Source: JBAYOE01 sp050950065 (lineage in GTDB: Bacteria > Spirochaetota > Spirochaetia > Sphaerochaetales > Sphaerochaetaceae). Taken from it: a DNA stretch of 64,000 bases. How positions within the stretch are numbered: position 1 is the first letter of the stretch; each line of letters starts with the position of its first letter. The notes beneath the pieces were generated by a model that saw only the letters and a program-made list of their open reading frames with translations, searched no databases and had not been told where the DNA came from. The stretch covers positions 136,203 through 200,202 of the forward strand of contig JBMNGX010000006.1 in assembly GCA_050950065.1 (NCBI GenBank), read 5' to 3'. This document shows, piece by piece, positions 52,541-60,979 of the stretch. A program made the translations under genes and the position numbers.

Positions 52541-53788
52541 ATGGCTAAAGAGAACTTCGACTCTAGTTGGATCAGAAAAAAGATTGATAACAAAGATTTT
52601 AATGTAATTGAGTCTACTTTCCCCTTAGAGGTAGCTGCCCAATCGCTAAAGTTTCACAAACAAATTCCCTCTTACAAACCAACTCCCTTAATCAATTTAG
52701 AGAATTTAGCTAAATTGTTAAAAGTTGGGGGAATATGGGTCAAAAATGAAGCTTTGAGGTTAGATTTAAATAGCTTTAAACCTTTAGGAGGCTCTTTTGC
52801 CCTCTTTAAGTTTATCCAAACTAAACTAAATATTGCCGATGAAAAGATGAGTTTTGAGTATTTAAAATCTGAAGAAGTTAAAAAAGCACTTGGAGATATC
52901 ACCTTTGCCAGTGCTACAGATGGCAATCATGGTAAAGGGTTAGCGTGGGCAACTAAACAACTTGGTTATAAGTGTGTCATCTACGTCCACCAAGATACAA
53001 GTCAACACCGCATTGATGCCATTAGCCAATTTGGGGCAACTGTAAAAGTAATTAAAGGTAATTACGACGATGCAGTGAATCAAATTAAAGTTGATGCCCA
53101 AGAAAATGGGTGGCAAATCGTAAGTGATACCTCGTGGGAAGGGTACCACCAAATACCAACTTGGATTATGCAAGGGTATGGAACTTTAGTTAGTGAGGTG
53201 CAAAACCAACTTAATGAAAAAAATATTCAAAAACCAACTCACATCTTTGTGCAAGCTGGGGTGGGAGCATTAGCTGCTGCCATTTTTGGTTACTACCACA
53301 CAATTTTTAAAGAGAGTGCTCCTGAGTGTGTAATCATTGAACCATTAAATGCAGCTTGTATTTATGAAAGTATAAGGTTAGCTGATGGGAAAGCTCACGG
53401 AGTTGAGGGAGACTTGGAGACTATTATGGCTGGTTTAAGTTGTGGTCATCCTAGTGAAGTTGCCTACTCTGTTTTAAAAAATAGTGCTGAAACTTTTATT
53501 AAAGTACCCGATTACTACGCATCACGGGGAATGAGGATGTTTGCCTCTCCTCTTAATGGTGATCAAAGCATTGTCAGTGGAGAAAGTGGTGCTGTCGCTT
53601 TAGGATTACTACTTTCATTAATGGAAGAGCATAAATTCTCTAAACTAAGAAAAGAGTTAAAGCTTGATGAAAATAGTCAAATATTGATTGTTAACACTGA
53701 AGGGGATACAGATCCACTTCACTACCGTCAAGTTGTTTGGGAAGGGAGTAACCCAGTACCAAACGATAGATGGACTCAACTCTATTAA
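52541..53788 (+). CDS. dpaL: Diaminopropionate ammonia-lyase
   Basis: A 415-residue fold-type II PLP enzyme that splits 2,3-diaminopropionate to pyruvate and ammonia. The N-terminal YKPTPLINLENLAKLLKVGGIWVKNE and PLP lysine K80 in LNSFKPLGGSFA match DpaL/YgeX. ATDGNHGKGLAW, VSDTSWEGYHQIPTWIMQGYG and TIMAGLSCGHPS are also family blocks. It stands alone. It may serve amino-acid degradation or detoxify diaminopropionate. Confidence 0.9.
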   Translation: MAKENFDSSWIRKKIDNKDFNVIESTFPLEVAAQSLKFHKQIPSYKPTPLINLENLAKLLKVGGIWVKNEALRLDLNSFKPLGGSFALFKFIQTKLNIADEKMSFEYLKSEEVKKALGDITFASATDGNHGKGLAWATKQLGYKCVIYVHQDTSQHRIDAISQFGATVKVIKGNYDDAVNQIKVDAQENGWQIVSDTSWEGYHQIPTWIMQGYGTLVSEVQNQLNEKNIQKPTHIFVQAGVGALAAAIFGYYHTIFKESAPECVIIEPLNAACIYESIRLADGKAHGVEGDLETIMAGLSCGHPSEVAYSVLKNSAETFIKVPDYYASRGMRMFASPLNGDQSIVSGESGAVALGLLLSLMEEHKFSKLRKELKLDENSQILIVNTEGDTDPLHYRQVVWEGSNPVPNDRWTQLY

Positions 53789-53821
53789 AATTGTTAATCA
53801 GTATTCGAATAGCCCCTCTCA

Positions 53822-53830
53822 TGTTATAAT
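53822..53830 (+). promoter_or_regulatory. Extended -10 promoter of the 53855 operon
   Basis: TG-T-TATAAT (53822-53830), a consensus -10 with the TG extension and no good -35. An inverted repeat AGCCCCTC (53811-53818) / GAGGGGCT (53846-53853) flanks it, and its right arm overlaps the ribosome site. Confidence 0.6.
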
Positions 53831-53854
53831 AAATCGATAAATTAGGAGGGGCTA

Positions 53855-54127
53855 ATGTCACTTAGAGATATCCGCACCATTGCAGTACAAAAAATGGAAG
53901 GTGAAGTTGAGAAGTTAGAAAAGGAGCTAATCAAGCTCAAAAAAACCCATAGTGAGAAGCAACAACAACTTTTTGATTTGGCCAAAGAAGGTAAATCGGA
54001 AGAGGTGCTACTTAAACTAGAGATTATCCAAAAAGAGATTAATGAATTAGTTGTCTCAATCAGATCAACTGACTCACGCATTAGCAAAATTAAAAATAGG
54101 GCTAAGCGCCTTAAGAGAAATGGTTAG
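53855..54127 (+). CDS. Small coiled-coil protein, 90 residues
   Basis: Not recognised. Charged and almost wholly helical by heptad pattern: KMEGEVEKLEKELIKLKKTHSEKQQQLFDLAKEG begins a coiled coil, ending in a basic tail KIKNRAKRLKRNG. A soluble cytosolic protein, perhaps nucleic-acid binding at the C-terminus. AGGAGGGG precedes the ATG. It starts an apparent three-gene operon with the next unknown gene and uridine kinase. Confidence 0.65.
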   Translation: MSLRDIRTIAVQKMEGEVEKLEKELIKLKKTHSEKQQQLFDLAKEGKSEEVLLKLEIIQKEINELVVSIRSTDSRISKIKNRAKRLKRNG

Positions 54128-54136
54128 GGGGAGTTT

Positions 54137-54532
54137 GTGGATAAAACACAATTAAAAGTAGCCAACGCATTAAATGAGATAGGACTCTCGATGAGGACTG
54201 TTTTCCCCGAAGATATTGTTGAACACTATATTTATGAAGATTATCAGTGGGTGGTGGTTAAAGATAAAGAGTATGTAGCTTTACACGCAATTCCCCCTAA
54301 AAATAAGAGTAGCTCTATTTTTTGGGAGATGTGGGCTCTTAATGAAAATCAGCAAGTCTCTCATAAAGTGATGTACCAAAATCCCCCTAAAGTTCCTTAT
54401 CACGATATTTATGACTTATCAAAAGAGAAAAACAAGTTGTTTCCAAAAGATGTTTGGAATAAAAGTTGGTATGTGATTGAACTGCCTGAGATGATTGGGT
54501 GGGGTTTTAGAACAATGTTGGAGAAAATTTAA
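54137..54532 (+). CDS. Hypothetical protein, 131 residues
   Basis: I do not recognise it. A soluble, Trp/Tyr-rich protein (EDYQWVVVKDKEYVALHAIPP, IFWEMWALNE, WNKSWYVIELPEMIGWGF) without signal or membrane segments. It starts with GTG preceded by AGGGGGA, 9 bases after the coiled-coil gene, and ends 3 bases before uridine kinase. Tight spacing supports it being real. Confidence 0.65.
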   Translation: MDKTQLKVANALNEIGLSMRTVFPEDIVEHYIYEDYQWVVVKDKEYVALHAIPPKNKSSSIFWEMWALNENQQVSHKVMYQNPPKVPYHDIYDLSKEKNKLFPKDVWNKSWYVIELPEMIGWGFRTMLEKI

Positions 54533-54535
54533 AAA

Positions 54536-55144
54536 ATGGATGTAAAGATTATTGGAATTACTGGTGGTTCTGGTTCAGGTAAGTCGACGATTGTTCGTAA
54601 AATTAGTGAAGTGATTAGTGATTTTGTCTTTATTCCTCAAGATAGCTATTACCACTCAGCAACTTACATAAGTAATGAAAACATCACAGCGTACAACTTT
54701 GATCATCCCGATGCTTTCGACACTGAGTTGTTGTATCAACATCTAAGTGCCTTAAAAGAGGGCAAAAGTATCAACATGCCCCAATACGACTTTGTCCATC
54801 ACCGCCGTAAAGAAGAGAGTGTTGTTGTTGAACCTAAGCCTTTAGTAATAATTGAGGGGCTAATGGTCCTTTACGATCGCAACATAAGAGATCTTCTCGA
54901 TTTAAAACTATATGTAGATACCCCCGATGATATACGCTTCATCAGACGCCTTCAGCGCGATATGAGTGAAAGGGGGAGGACTGTTGAATCAGTTGTGCGC
55001 CAATATTTAGAGGTGGTGAGACCTGGACATTTTAACTTCATAGAGACCACTAAAGAGTTTGCCGATATCATAATTCCTGAAGGGGGGCACAACGAAAGTG
55101 CCCTAAAAGTTTTAATAACTTTTGTTAAGGATATCACCAGCTAA
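54536..55144 (+). CDS. udk: Uridine kinase
   Basis: A 202-residue P-loop kinase of uridine/cytidine salvage. Walker A is GITGGSGSGKST (7-18). IPQDSYYHS, YNFDHPDAFD, MPQYDFVHHRR and VIIEGLMVLYD are Udk hallmarks, with RRLQRDMSERGR as the lid. It is slightly short but complete. It overlaps the convergent yidD by 4 bases. Confidence 0.93.
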   Translation: MDVKIIGITGGSGSGKSTIVRKISEVISDFVFIPQDSYYHSATYISNENITAYNFDHPDAFDTELLYQHLSALKEGKSINMPQYDFVHHRRKEESVVVEPKPLVIIEGLMVLYDRNIRDLLDLKLYVDTPDDIRFIRRLQRDMSERGRTVESVVRQYLEVVRPGHFNFIETTKEFADIIIPEGGHNESALKVLITFVKDITS

Positions 55145-55440
55145 GACTTTTTCTTCTTATTTCTTTTAAAGATTGTGTACCCATCTTTTACCTCCTTACA
55201 CGAAAAGTGTTCAGGTACTGGATCATATCCTCCAATAAAAAAGGTGGTGTGACACCGTAATATTCTCCCCATACCCATCACAAAACCTTTGAAAATACCA
55301 TGGCGACGTACCGATTGGACCATATATGAGGAGCAGGTGGGGTCATAAATGCAGCTAGAAGGAAGATATGGGGAGATGAGAAGGCGGTAAAGGTGGGTGG
55401 GGAAAAGGAATATCTCTCTAACTACTGCTTTTAATTTCAT
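55141..55440 (-). CDS. yidD: Membrane protein insertion efficiency factor YidD
   Basis: A 99-residue YidD/DUF37 protein: LISPYLPSSCIYDPTCSSYMVQSVRRHG is the family core, followed by GMGRILRCHTTFFIGGYDPVP. It associates with the inner membrane and assists YidC-mediated insertion. It is usually next to rnpA and yidC; here it is alone and convergent to udk. Confidence 0.92.
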   Translation of the reverse strand: MKLKAVVREIFLFPTHLYRLLISPYLPSSCIYDPTCSSYMVQSVRRHGIFKGFVMGMGRILRCHTTFFIGGYDPVPEHFSCKEVKDGYTIFKRNKKKKS

Positions 55441-55493
55441 TAAAGTAGTCTAGTTGAAACAACTTATTTTTACAATAATTGCCTCTAAGCTGT

Positions 55494-55522
55494 TTGACCA
55501 ACACAAATGGATTTGTTATAGT
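55494..55522 (+). promoter_or_regulatory. Strong promoter of the 56-residue protein gene
   Basis: TTGACC (55494-55499), 17-base spacer, TATAGT (55517-55522): five of six matches in each box. Confidence 0.7.
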
Positions 55523-55574
55523 CTATTTTGTTAAATACTTTTGATTTGAACTATTGAAGTGGAGGGATACTGCT

Positions 55575-55745
55575 ATGGCAGGTGCAATTTCTAAAAACGC
55601 CCGTCGCGGAGGAGACAAAGTTCTCACTAGTCGCTGGGGTGGAACTATAAAAATGAAATCTGTTTTTGAGAACGGAAAACTACGCCACATTGCCTACTGT
55701 GAAAAAAGTGGCAATACAGCTCGCAAACCAAAAGACTTAATGTAA
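55575..55745 (+). CDS. Small basic protein, 56 residues, unknown
   Basis: I do not recognise this protein. It begins AGAISKNARRGGDKVLTSRW and continues with GGTIKMKSVFENGKLRHIAY, one Cys (YCEKSGN) and a basic tail. The composition is ribosomal-protein-like or nucleic-acid binding. A near-consensus promoter, a GGAGGG ribosome site and a strong terminator make it an independent, probably highly expressed gene. The frame opens at 55554, but ATG at 55575 has the ribosome site at correct spacing. No homology can be claimed. Confidence 0.7.
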   Translation: MAGAISKNARRGGDKVLTSRWGGTIKMKSVFENGKLRHIAYCEKSGNTARKPKDLM

Positions 55746-55763
55746 AAGTTTTTTTGGTAATTA

Positions 55764-55791
55764 AATCCTGTGCTTTGACACAGGATTTTTT
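55764..55791. terminator. Rho-independent terminator after the 56-residue gene, possibly bidirectional
   Basis: AATCCTGTG-CTTTGA-CACAGGATT, a 9-bp stem followed by five or more T on the plus strand. It lies just past the stop of the convergent yeiH and may serve both. Confidence 0.88.
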
Positions 55792-55796
55792 ATTGC

Positions 55797-56801
55797 CTAA
55801 ATCTGATTTAACATCATCTGTACTACATAAGAAACAACAACAACAGCTAAAGAGATTACAAAACCATGAAACATTGGTTTTGCCCCTGAGTGAGCTAGAT
55901 GCAAAGCATCGGTGCTTAGCCCAACAGCTGCTAGTGCCATCACCATTGCCCACTTTCCACCTCCGCTTACGTAAGTGGCGAGGTTGCCATTTATTAAAGA
56001 GAAGCTATTAATGATAACTACACCAAAGAATATAAGGACAAACCAAGGGAATATTCTAACTATAGAAACTTTGTTATTTGTTGATGTTTTTGTATTTTTA
56101 GCCTCTATGAGAGAAAAAGCTAATACTATAGGGACAATTGAAAGGGTGCGGGCTAACTTGACAATAATAGCAAAAGAGCCGGCATTTTCACTAAAAGCGT
56201 AACCTGCAGCTAACACTGATGAAGTGTCGTTAACTGCAGTCCCTGTCCATAATCCATACCCTGCATCACTCATATTTAAGAGCTTACCCATTATTGGAAA
56301 TAGGATAACCATTAGAACATCAAAGATAAATGTGGCAGAGAGGGCATAAGCTACATCTTTGTTCTTAGCATTGATAACAGGTGATAATGCAGCAATAGCA
56401 GATCCTCCACAAATTCCAGTTCCAGCTGAAATCAACGCTGCTTGACGCCAAGGCATTTTTAAAACTTTACCTAAAAGCCACCCTCCACCAAAAGCTGTTG
56501 CTAAAGTAAAGAGCATCACTATTAAAGAGAAAGAACCAATAGCTATAACCTCTTTTAAATGTAAAGTTACCCCCATCCCAATAATAGCCAACCTCAAAAG
56601 CCTTTTAGAGGTGAAGGTAATGCCATTCCGAAAAATGATGTGGCTCTTAATCAAAGGGTGTAAAGCCACTCCTAAAAATAGAGCTATAACAGTGGAACCA
56701 ACTAAGTTGTTAAAAAATGTCTTGCTAATGTAGGTAGCTGCAATAGCTATCAAAGAGGTTAGTAATAAACCGGGAATATATTTAATAATTGTTCTACTCA
56801 T
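55797..56801 (-). CDS. YeiH/UPF0324-family membrane protein (putative sulfate exporter)
   Basis: A 334-residue inner-membrane protein with about ten helices. LLRLAIIGMGVTLHLKEV, ISAGTGICGGSAIAALSPVI (a family signature) and GLWTGTAVNDTSSVLAAGYAF are clear. Family members are called putative sulfate or sulfonate-related exporters; transport is not firmly established. It is divergent from a LysR gene, as in the E. coli yeiH-yeiE pair. Confidence 0.88.
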   Translation of the reverse strand: MSRTIIKYIPGLLLTSLIAIAATYISKTFFNNLVGSTVIALFLGVALHPLIKSHIIFRNGITFTSKRLLRLAIIGMGVTLHLKEVIAIGSFSLIVMLFTLATAFGGGWLLGKVLKMPWRQAALISAGTGICGGSAIAALSPVINAKNKDVAYALSATFIFDVLMVILFPIMGKLLNMSDAGYGLWTGTAVNDTSSVLAAGYAFSENAGSFAIIVKLARTLSIVPIVLAFSLIEAKNTKTSTNNKVSIVRIFPWFVLIFFGVVIINSFSLINGNLATYVSGGGKWAMVMALAAVGLSTDALHLAHSGAKPMFHGFVISLAVVVVSYVVQMMLNQI

Positions 56802-56824
56802 GAATAAACATTAATAAAAGTTTA

Positions 56825-56843
56825 ATATAATTAGAAATTATAT
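56825..56843. promoter_or_regulatory. LysR-type dyad in the yeiH/lysR divergent region
   Basis: ATATAATT-AGA-AATTATAT, a perfect 8-bp inverted repeat around three bases, midway between the two start codons. Its form suits a LysR-type recognition box (T-N11-A). Confidence 0.5.
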
Positions 56844-56870
56844 GTTTTTATGGTATTATAAAAATAACTT

Positions 56871-57770
56871 ATGATTGATACAATTTTTGATTTGAGAATT
56901 AAAACCTTTTTAACTCTTTGTGAAGAGCAAAGCTTCACCAAAGCTGCTCAAAAACTATTTATTACCCAACCTGCAGTGACTCAACAAATATCATCTTTAC
57001 AAAAAGAAGTTGGTAAAAAGTTGTATACAATTGAAAATCGAGTTTTTAATCTTACTAAAGAGGGACATCAGTTAAGACAATTTTTAATCTCACTATCTTT
57101 AAATATTAAAAAGTTTGGTGATGAATTTTACCAGATGGGATTAAGAAAAGTTAAATTTGGGGCAACTAGAACAATAGGGGAGTTCACACTCCCTCCCATA
57201 ATAGAGCAAATGGTTAAACACAACGGCTCTGATGAACTCTTTTTTCATATCGATAATACTGAGGTTTTATTGAAAATGCTTGATAAAGGGAAAATAGATT
57301 TTGCCTTTATTGAGGGACAATTTGATAAAAGTGCCTATTCGTACAAACTTTTTACCAACCACCCATTTATTGCCATTGGATCAAAAAGGGTATTTGAAAA
57401 GTATAAAGGCCTACCAATTGAGAGTTTGTTAAATGAGCGATTGATAGTAAGAGAAGAGGGCTCTGGAACAAGAAGGGTTTTAGAACAGATTCTTAAAGTT
57501 AGAGGTTTTAAAATCACCGACTTTAAACATGTTGATGTTGTTGCTAACTTAAATGTAATCAAACATTTGGTTAAAAATGATTTAGGAGTCTCATTTTTAT
57601 ATGAAGATGGGGCTAAAAGAGCTTTAGGAAATGGTGAAATCTATAAACTTCAGATAAAAGATTTAGAGATAACAAGAGAATTTAATTTCGTTTACCCCTT
57701 AAACTCTCTATTTGAGGAACAATTGTTACACTTTTATGGGGATGCATTAAAATTTTATTCCACTATTTGA
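56871..57770 (+). CDS. LysR-family transcriptional regulator
   Basis: A 299-residue LysR protein. The winged HTH is at residues 8-65 (TFLTLCEEQSFTKAAQKLFITQPAVTQQI). The effector domain has FGATRTIGEFTLPPIIEQM, KIDFAFIEG, IVREEGSGTRRVLEQ and NDLGVSFLYE. It is similar in layout to YeiE/CysB-like regulators paired with yeiH. It probably regulates the divergent transporter gene through the dyad between them. Confidence 0.88.
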   Translation: MIDTIFDLRIKTFLTLCEEQSFTKAAQKLFITQPAVTQQISSLQKEVGKKLYTIENRVFNLTKEGHQLRQFLISLSLNIKKFGDEFYQMGLRKVKFGATRTIGEFTLPPIIEQMVKHNGSDELFFHIDNTEVLLKMLDKGKIDFAFIEGQFDKSAYSYKLFTNHPFIAIGSKRVFEKYKGLPIESLLNERLIVREEGSGTRRVLEQILKVRGFKITDFKHVDVVANLNVIKHLVKNDLGVSFLYEDGAKRALGNGEIYKLQIKDLEITREFNFVYPLNSLFEEQLLHFYGDALKFYSTI

Positions 57771-57889
57771 TTTTTTTTTGTTATACTAGTGGGGTGGATA
57801 GAGCATTAATATAGTGTATCCGGATTTGAAAGTGTGTGTTATAGTTTGTAGTAAGTAATGACTCAAAAATATCCAATAGGAGGAAAAGC

Positions 57890-59578
57890 GTGAAACGTCT
57901 TTCAAAAAGTTTAATTACAGTATTGTTTGTTTCTCTACTAGTTTTCACATTCATTGGTTGTCAAACAGCTCCCAAGGTAGAAGTTATTGAACCAACCCTT
58001 CCCGTAGCTGGGGTTAAAGCACCAGCAGTTGAAGCACCTAAGGTTGATGAACCTAAGATTGAAGTTCCTGTTTCAAAGGCTCCTGAAGTTATCGCAAAAG
58101 TTGATCTTACAGCTGAAGTTGAAAAAGACTTTGATCTTTATATCGTTCATACAAACGATGTTCATGGTCGTATTGAAGAGGGTGATGGTATTGGGTATGC
58201 CAAATTAGCAACAATGATGAAAATGTTGCGCAGCGTAACTGACAAGAACCTTCTACTCGATGCAGGAGATGTTTCTCACGGAACCTTGTTAACCAACATA
58301 TTTGATGGTGAAACTGTGGGAGTTCTTCTTGACATGGTTGGATACGATGCAGTAGCTCCAGGAAACCACGATTTCAACTATGGTAAAGAGCAACTAATTT
58401 TTGCTGCAGAGATGGCAAGAGAGTTCTCAAATGTGAGAGTTTTATCTGCTAACGTTTTAGATGAAAACAAAGAGATGGTTTTCCAACCTTACGAAATCTA
58501 CGACTTTAGTGGATTTAAAGTTGGTGTTATTGGTGCAACAACTCCTGATACAGAAGTTAAGACCCACCCCAAAAACGTTCGTGGTTTAACATTCATGAGC
58601 GACGAGGTTGTGTATGGTGCTCAAGACTTAGTTGACGAAGTTCGTGCCCAAAGTGATTATGTCATTCTTCTTGCCCACGTTGGCTTAGATGAGGATGGCT
58701 CTTACGGCTTAACAAGCAGATTTATTGCTGAGAACGTTGATGGAATTGATTTAATTGTTGATGGACACAGCCACACTGTATTAGAGAACGGTTTAAGAGT
58801 TGGTAATACCCTTATTGTTCAAACTGGTGAGTACATGAAAAATCTTGGCGTTGTTGAAATTGCAGTTAGAGATGGAAAAGCCGTTGGTGAAACAGCAATC
58901 TTAATTCCTGCTAGCGAAGTTAAAGATCCTTCAACAAGCGAGCTTGCTAAACTCCTTGGTATTACTGAGATTCCTGCCGATCCAGAAGTAACAGCTTATG
59001 TTAATTTCCAAAAGAAACAACTTGAGGCTCTTACCCAAGAAGTTGTCGCTTATGCTCCAGTCTTTTTCGATGGTGAAAGAGAGAACGTAAGAACCAAGCC
59101 CACCAACTTAGGTAACATGGTTGCCGACAGTATGCGTGAAGCTACCGGTGCTGACGTTGCTTTAACAAACGGTGGTGGTATCAGAACTTCAATTGCAGCT
59201 GGAAACGTAACTCGTGGAGATATTATTTCAGTATTACCATTTAACAACACAATCCAAGTTGTTGAGGTTACTGGTCAAGATCTTTACGATGCAATTGAGT
59301 GGGGTTACTCACAACTTCCATCAAGTAATGGTGGATTCCCACAAACAAGTAACATGACTATTGTTTATAGCCGCTTCAGCGATCCAGGCAACAGAGTTAA
59401 GAGATTACTCGTTGGCGGTAAAGTTGTTGATCGTGCTGCTAAGTACACCTTGGCAACAAACGACTTTATGGCAGCTGGTGGAGATGGTTATACAATGTTA
59501 GACCGCCCTGTAGTTATGTATGGTAGAGGACTTGATGAAGCCCTTACCGACTACATGGTAAACCACTTCGGAAAATAG
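57890..59578 (+). CDS. UshA-like 5'-nucleotidase/metallophosphatase lipoprotein
   Basis: A 562-residue exported enzyme. A lipoprotein signal with lipobox TFIGC (C24) precedes a Pro/Val/Glu-rich linker of about 50 residues. The metallophosphatase domain has HTNDVHGRIE, DAGDVSHGT, PGNHDFNYG and DGHSHT. The 5'-nucleotidase C domain has TNGGGIRTSIAAGNVTRGD, SVLPFNN and ATNDFMAAGGDGY. It releases nucleosides from extracellular nucleotides for salvage, consistent with udk nearby. GTG start with AGGAGG upstream; a strong terminator follows. Confidence 0.92.
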   Translation: MKRLSKSLITVLFVSLLVFTFIGCQTAPKVEVIEPTLPVAGVKAPAVEAPKVDEPKIEVPVSKAPEVIAKVDLTAEVEKDFDLYIVHTNDVHGRIEEGDGIGYAKLATMMKMLRSVTDKNLLLDAGDVSHGTLLTNIFDGETVGVLLDMVGYDAVAPGNHDFNYGKEQLIFAAEMAREFSNVRVLSANVLDENKEMVFQPYEIYDFSGFKVGVIGATTPDTEVKTHPKNVRGLTFMSDEVVYGAQDLVDEVRAQSDYVILLAHVGLDEDGSYGLTSRFIAENVDGIDLIVDGHSHTVLENGLRVGNTLIVQTGEYMKNLGVVEIAVRDGKAVGETAILIPASEVKDPSTSELAKLLGITEIPADPEVTAYVNFQKKQLEALTQEVVAYAPVFFDGERENVRTKPTNLGNMVADSMREATGADVALTNGGGIRTSIAAGNVTRGDIISVLPFNNTIQVVEVTGQDLYDAIEWGYSQLPSSNGGFPQTSNMTIVYSRFSDPGNRVKRLLVGGKVVDRAAKYTLATNDFMAAGGDGYTMLDRPVVMYGRGLDEALTDYMVNHFGK

Positions 59579-59600
59579 TAAGTTTTAAAATCTTATTGTT

Positions 59601-59628
59601 CAAAGGCCGCCACTTTAGGCGGCCTTTG
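59601..59628 (+). terminator. Rho-independent terminator of the nucleotidase gene
   Basis: CAAAGGCCGCC-ACTTTA-GGCGGCCTTTG, an 11-bp stem followed by TTTGT. Confidence 0.85.
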
Positions 59629-59716
59629 TTTGTCTAATTTGAAACAATGTATTAATATAAATGGAGTGACAATTTGGATTAATAAATTACTGAAGTATTG
59701 GAAGGAGGTAATAGCG

Positions 59717-60127
59717 ATGGATAAGAGGTTGCAAAAACCCCTAATTCAAAGTGCTATCTTGGTTGTAGCTCTTATTGTTTTACTTTTAATCTCAAATGGT
59801 ATTGGAACTGAAAACAGATCAACTCTAAATGTAATAATCATCATAGTCTTCATAATATTGTTGGCTGTTACTTGGTTCAAGTATGTAAAAGAATTTTGCA
59901 CCAAAGCAGCAGTTACTCAGCCGAAAGAGAAAATAGTTGAAAAGAAGATCCCACCTAGCAAAGAGGAGCGTAACGAACCAACTCGAACTGGAAAGATTTG
60001 TGAAAAAAGTGGTACTTACTATTGTGAACAGCACACCGAATCAACAGTGGAGATGGAAGAGGGCAAACGTTTTCCACCATGTCGTGGAGATAGAAAGGGG
60101 CACTCAGCTGTTTGGCACTTAAAGTAG
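59717..60127 (+). CDS. Small membrane protein with C-terminal zinc-ribbon-like (YjzC-type) domain
   Basis: A 136-residue protein. Two hydrophobic segments near the N-terminus (SAILVVALIVLLLISNGIG and NVIIIIVFIILLAVTWF) form a hairpin anchor. A charged linker follows, then a C-terminal domain with TGKICEKSGTYYCEQH and EGKRFPPCRGD, whose spacing resembles small YjzC-like zinc-ribbon domains. A longer frame opens at 59630, but ATG at 59717 has a near-perfect AAGGAGGT. The function is unknown. It overlaps the convergent speB by 9 bases. Confidence 0.7.
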   Translation: MDKRLQKPLIQSAILVVALIVLLLISNGIGTENRSTLNVIIIIVFIILLAVTWFKYVKEFCTKAAVTQPKEKIVEKKIPPSKEERNEPTRTGKICEKSGTYYCEQHTESTVEMEEGKRFPPCRGDRKGHSAVWHLK

Positions 60128-60979
60128 ACTCATTATGTGGTAGGCTAACTTAGCCACAGTGTAGTCGTAAAAATGAAAATCTTTGATGGGGGCAAATTCT
60201 ACAATATCAGCCCCCACAACTTCTTTATCTTTAGTTAAAACTTCCAATAAAGTAATTGCATCCCACCAACTAAGGCCACCTGGTTCAGGAGTTCCAGTAG
60301 CTGCCATAACGGACCCATCAAAAGCATCAACATCAAAGCTTATAAAAACCTTTTTCGGAAAAGAGGAGGGTAGTGAAAATTTTTCTAAATTCCCTTTATA
60401 AATCTGATGGGCATCAATAAATTCAACATTGTATTTTGCTCTTACATCTAACTCTTCATAGCTGTAAGAGCGCACTCCCACTTGGTATAAAGAAATACCT
60501 TTTTCAACTGCTCGATGCATCACTGAAGCGTGAGAGTACTTAGAACCTAAGTAACTCTCTCTAAGATCCATATGGGCATCAAATTGCAATATTCCCACCT
60601 CATTGGATCCATAATAATCAACAATTGCTTCGATAGCACTATTTGTTATTGAATGCTCTCCTCCTAATACCAAAGGAAAAGAGTTGTTTTTCCAACTCTC
60701 TTTAATTGCCTTAGCCCCTTTAGCAAAAATTAGTTGCTCCTTTTCAGAGTATGAAAAGTCAATTGGCTTTGCTGTGTGTATTCTTTTTAGTCCTGGCTCT
60801 TTAAAATCAGTGGTTAATTTTTCCAATTGATTACTAGCAGTAATAATAGCAGAAGGACCTAATGAGGTCCCTTTACCGTAAGAGACACTTTTTTCATAAC
60901 CAAAAGGGTAGATATGATATTTGGCCTTTTCAAAGGGGGTATTTGGATACTCAGAATCTAAAAACCAACTATCCATCAG
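60119..60979 (-). CDS. speB: Agmatinase
   Basis: A 286-residue ureohydrolase that converts agmatine to putrescine and urea. The binuclear Mn site is visible in GGEHSITNSA, QFDAHMDLR and FDVDAFD; TGTPEPGGLSWWD is the agmatinase loop. The longest frame starts at 61003, but ATG at 60979 with AGGGAGG seven bases upstream is preferred and overlaps the nspC stop by 11 bases, indicating translational coupling. It is last gene of the polyamine operon. Confidence 0.92.
   Translation of the reverse strand: MMDSWFLDSEYPNTPFEKAKYHIYPFGYEKSVSYGKGTSLGPSAIITASNQLEKLTTDFKEPGLKRIHTAKPIDFSYSEKEQLIFAKGAKAIKESWKNNSFPLVLGGEHSITNSAIEAIVDYYGSNEVGILQFDAHMDLRESYLGSKYSHASVMHRAVEKGISLYQVGVRSYSYEELDVRAKYNVEFIDAHQIYKGNLEKFSLPSSFPKKVFISFDVDAFDGSVMAATGTPEPGGLSWWDAITLLEVLTKDKEVVGADIVEFAPIKDFHFYDYTVAKLAYHIMSLL

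Noticed and set aside
55754..56011. 85-codon plus-strand frame after the 56-residue gene
   Set aside because: It starts at the terminator and runs antisense through yeiH; low-complexity translation.
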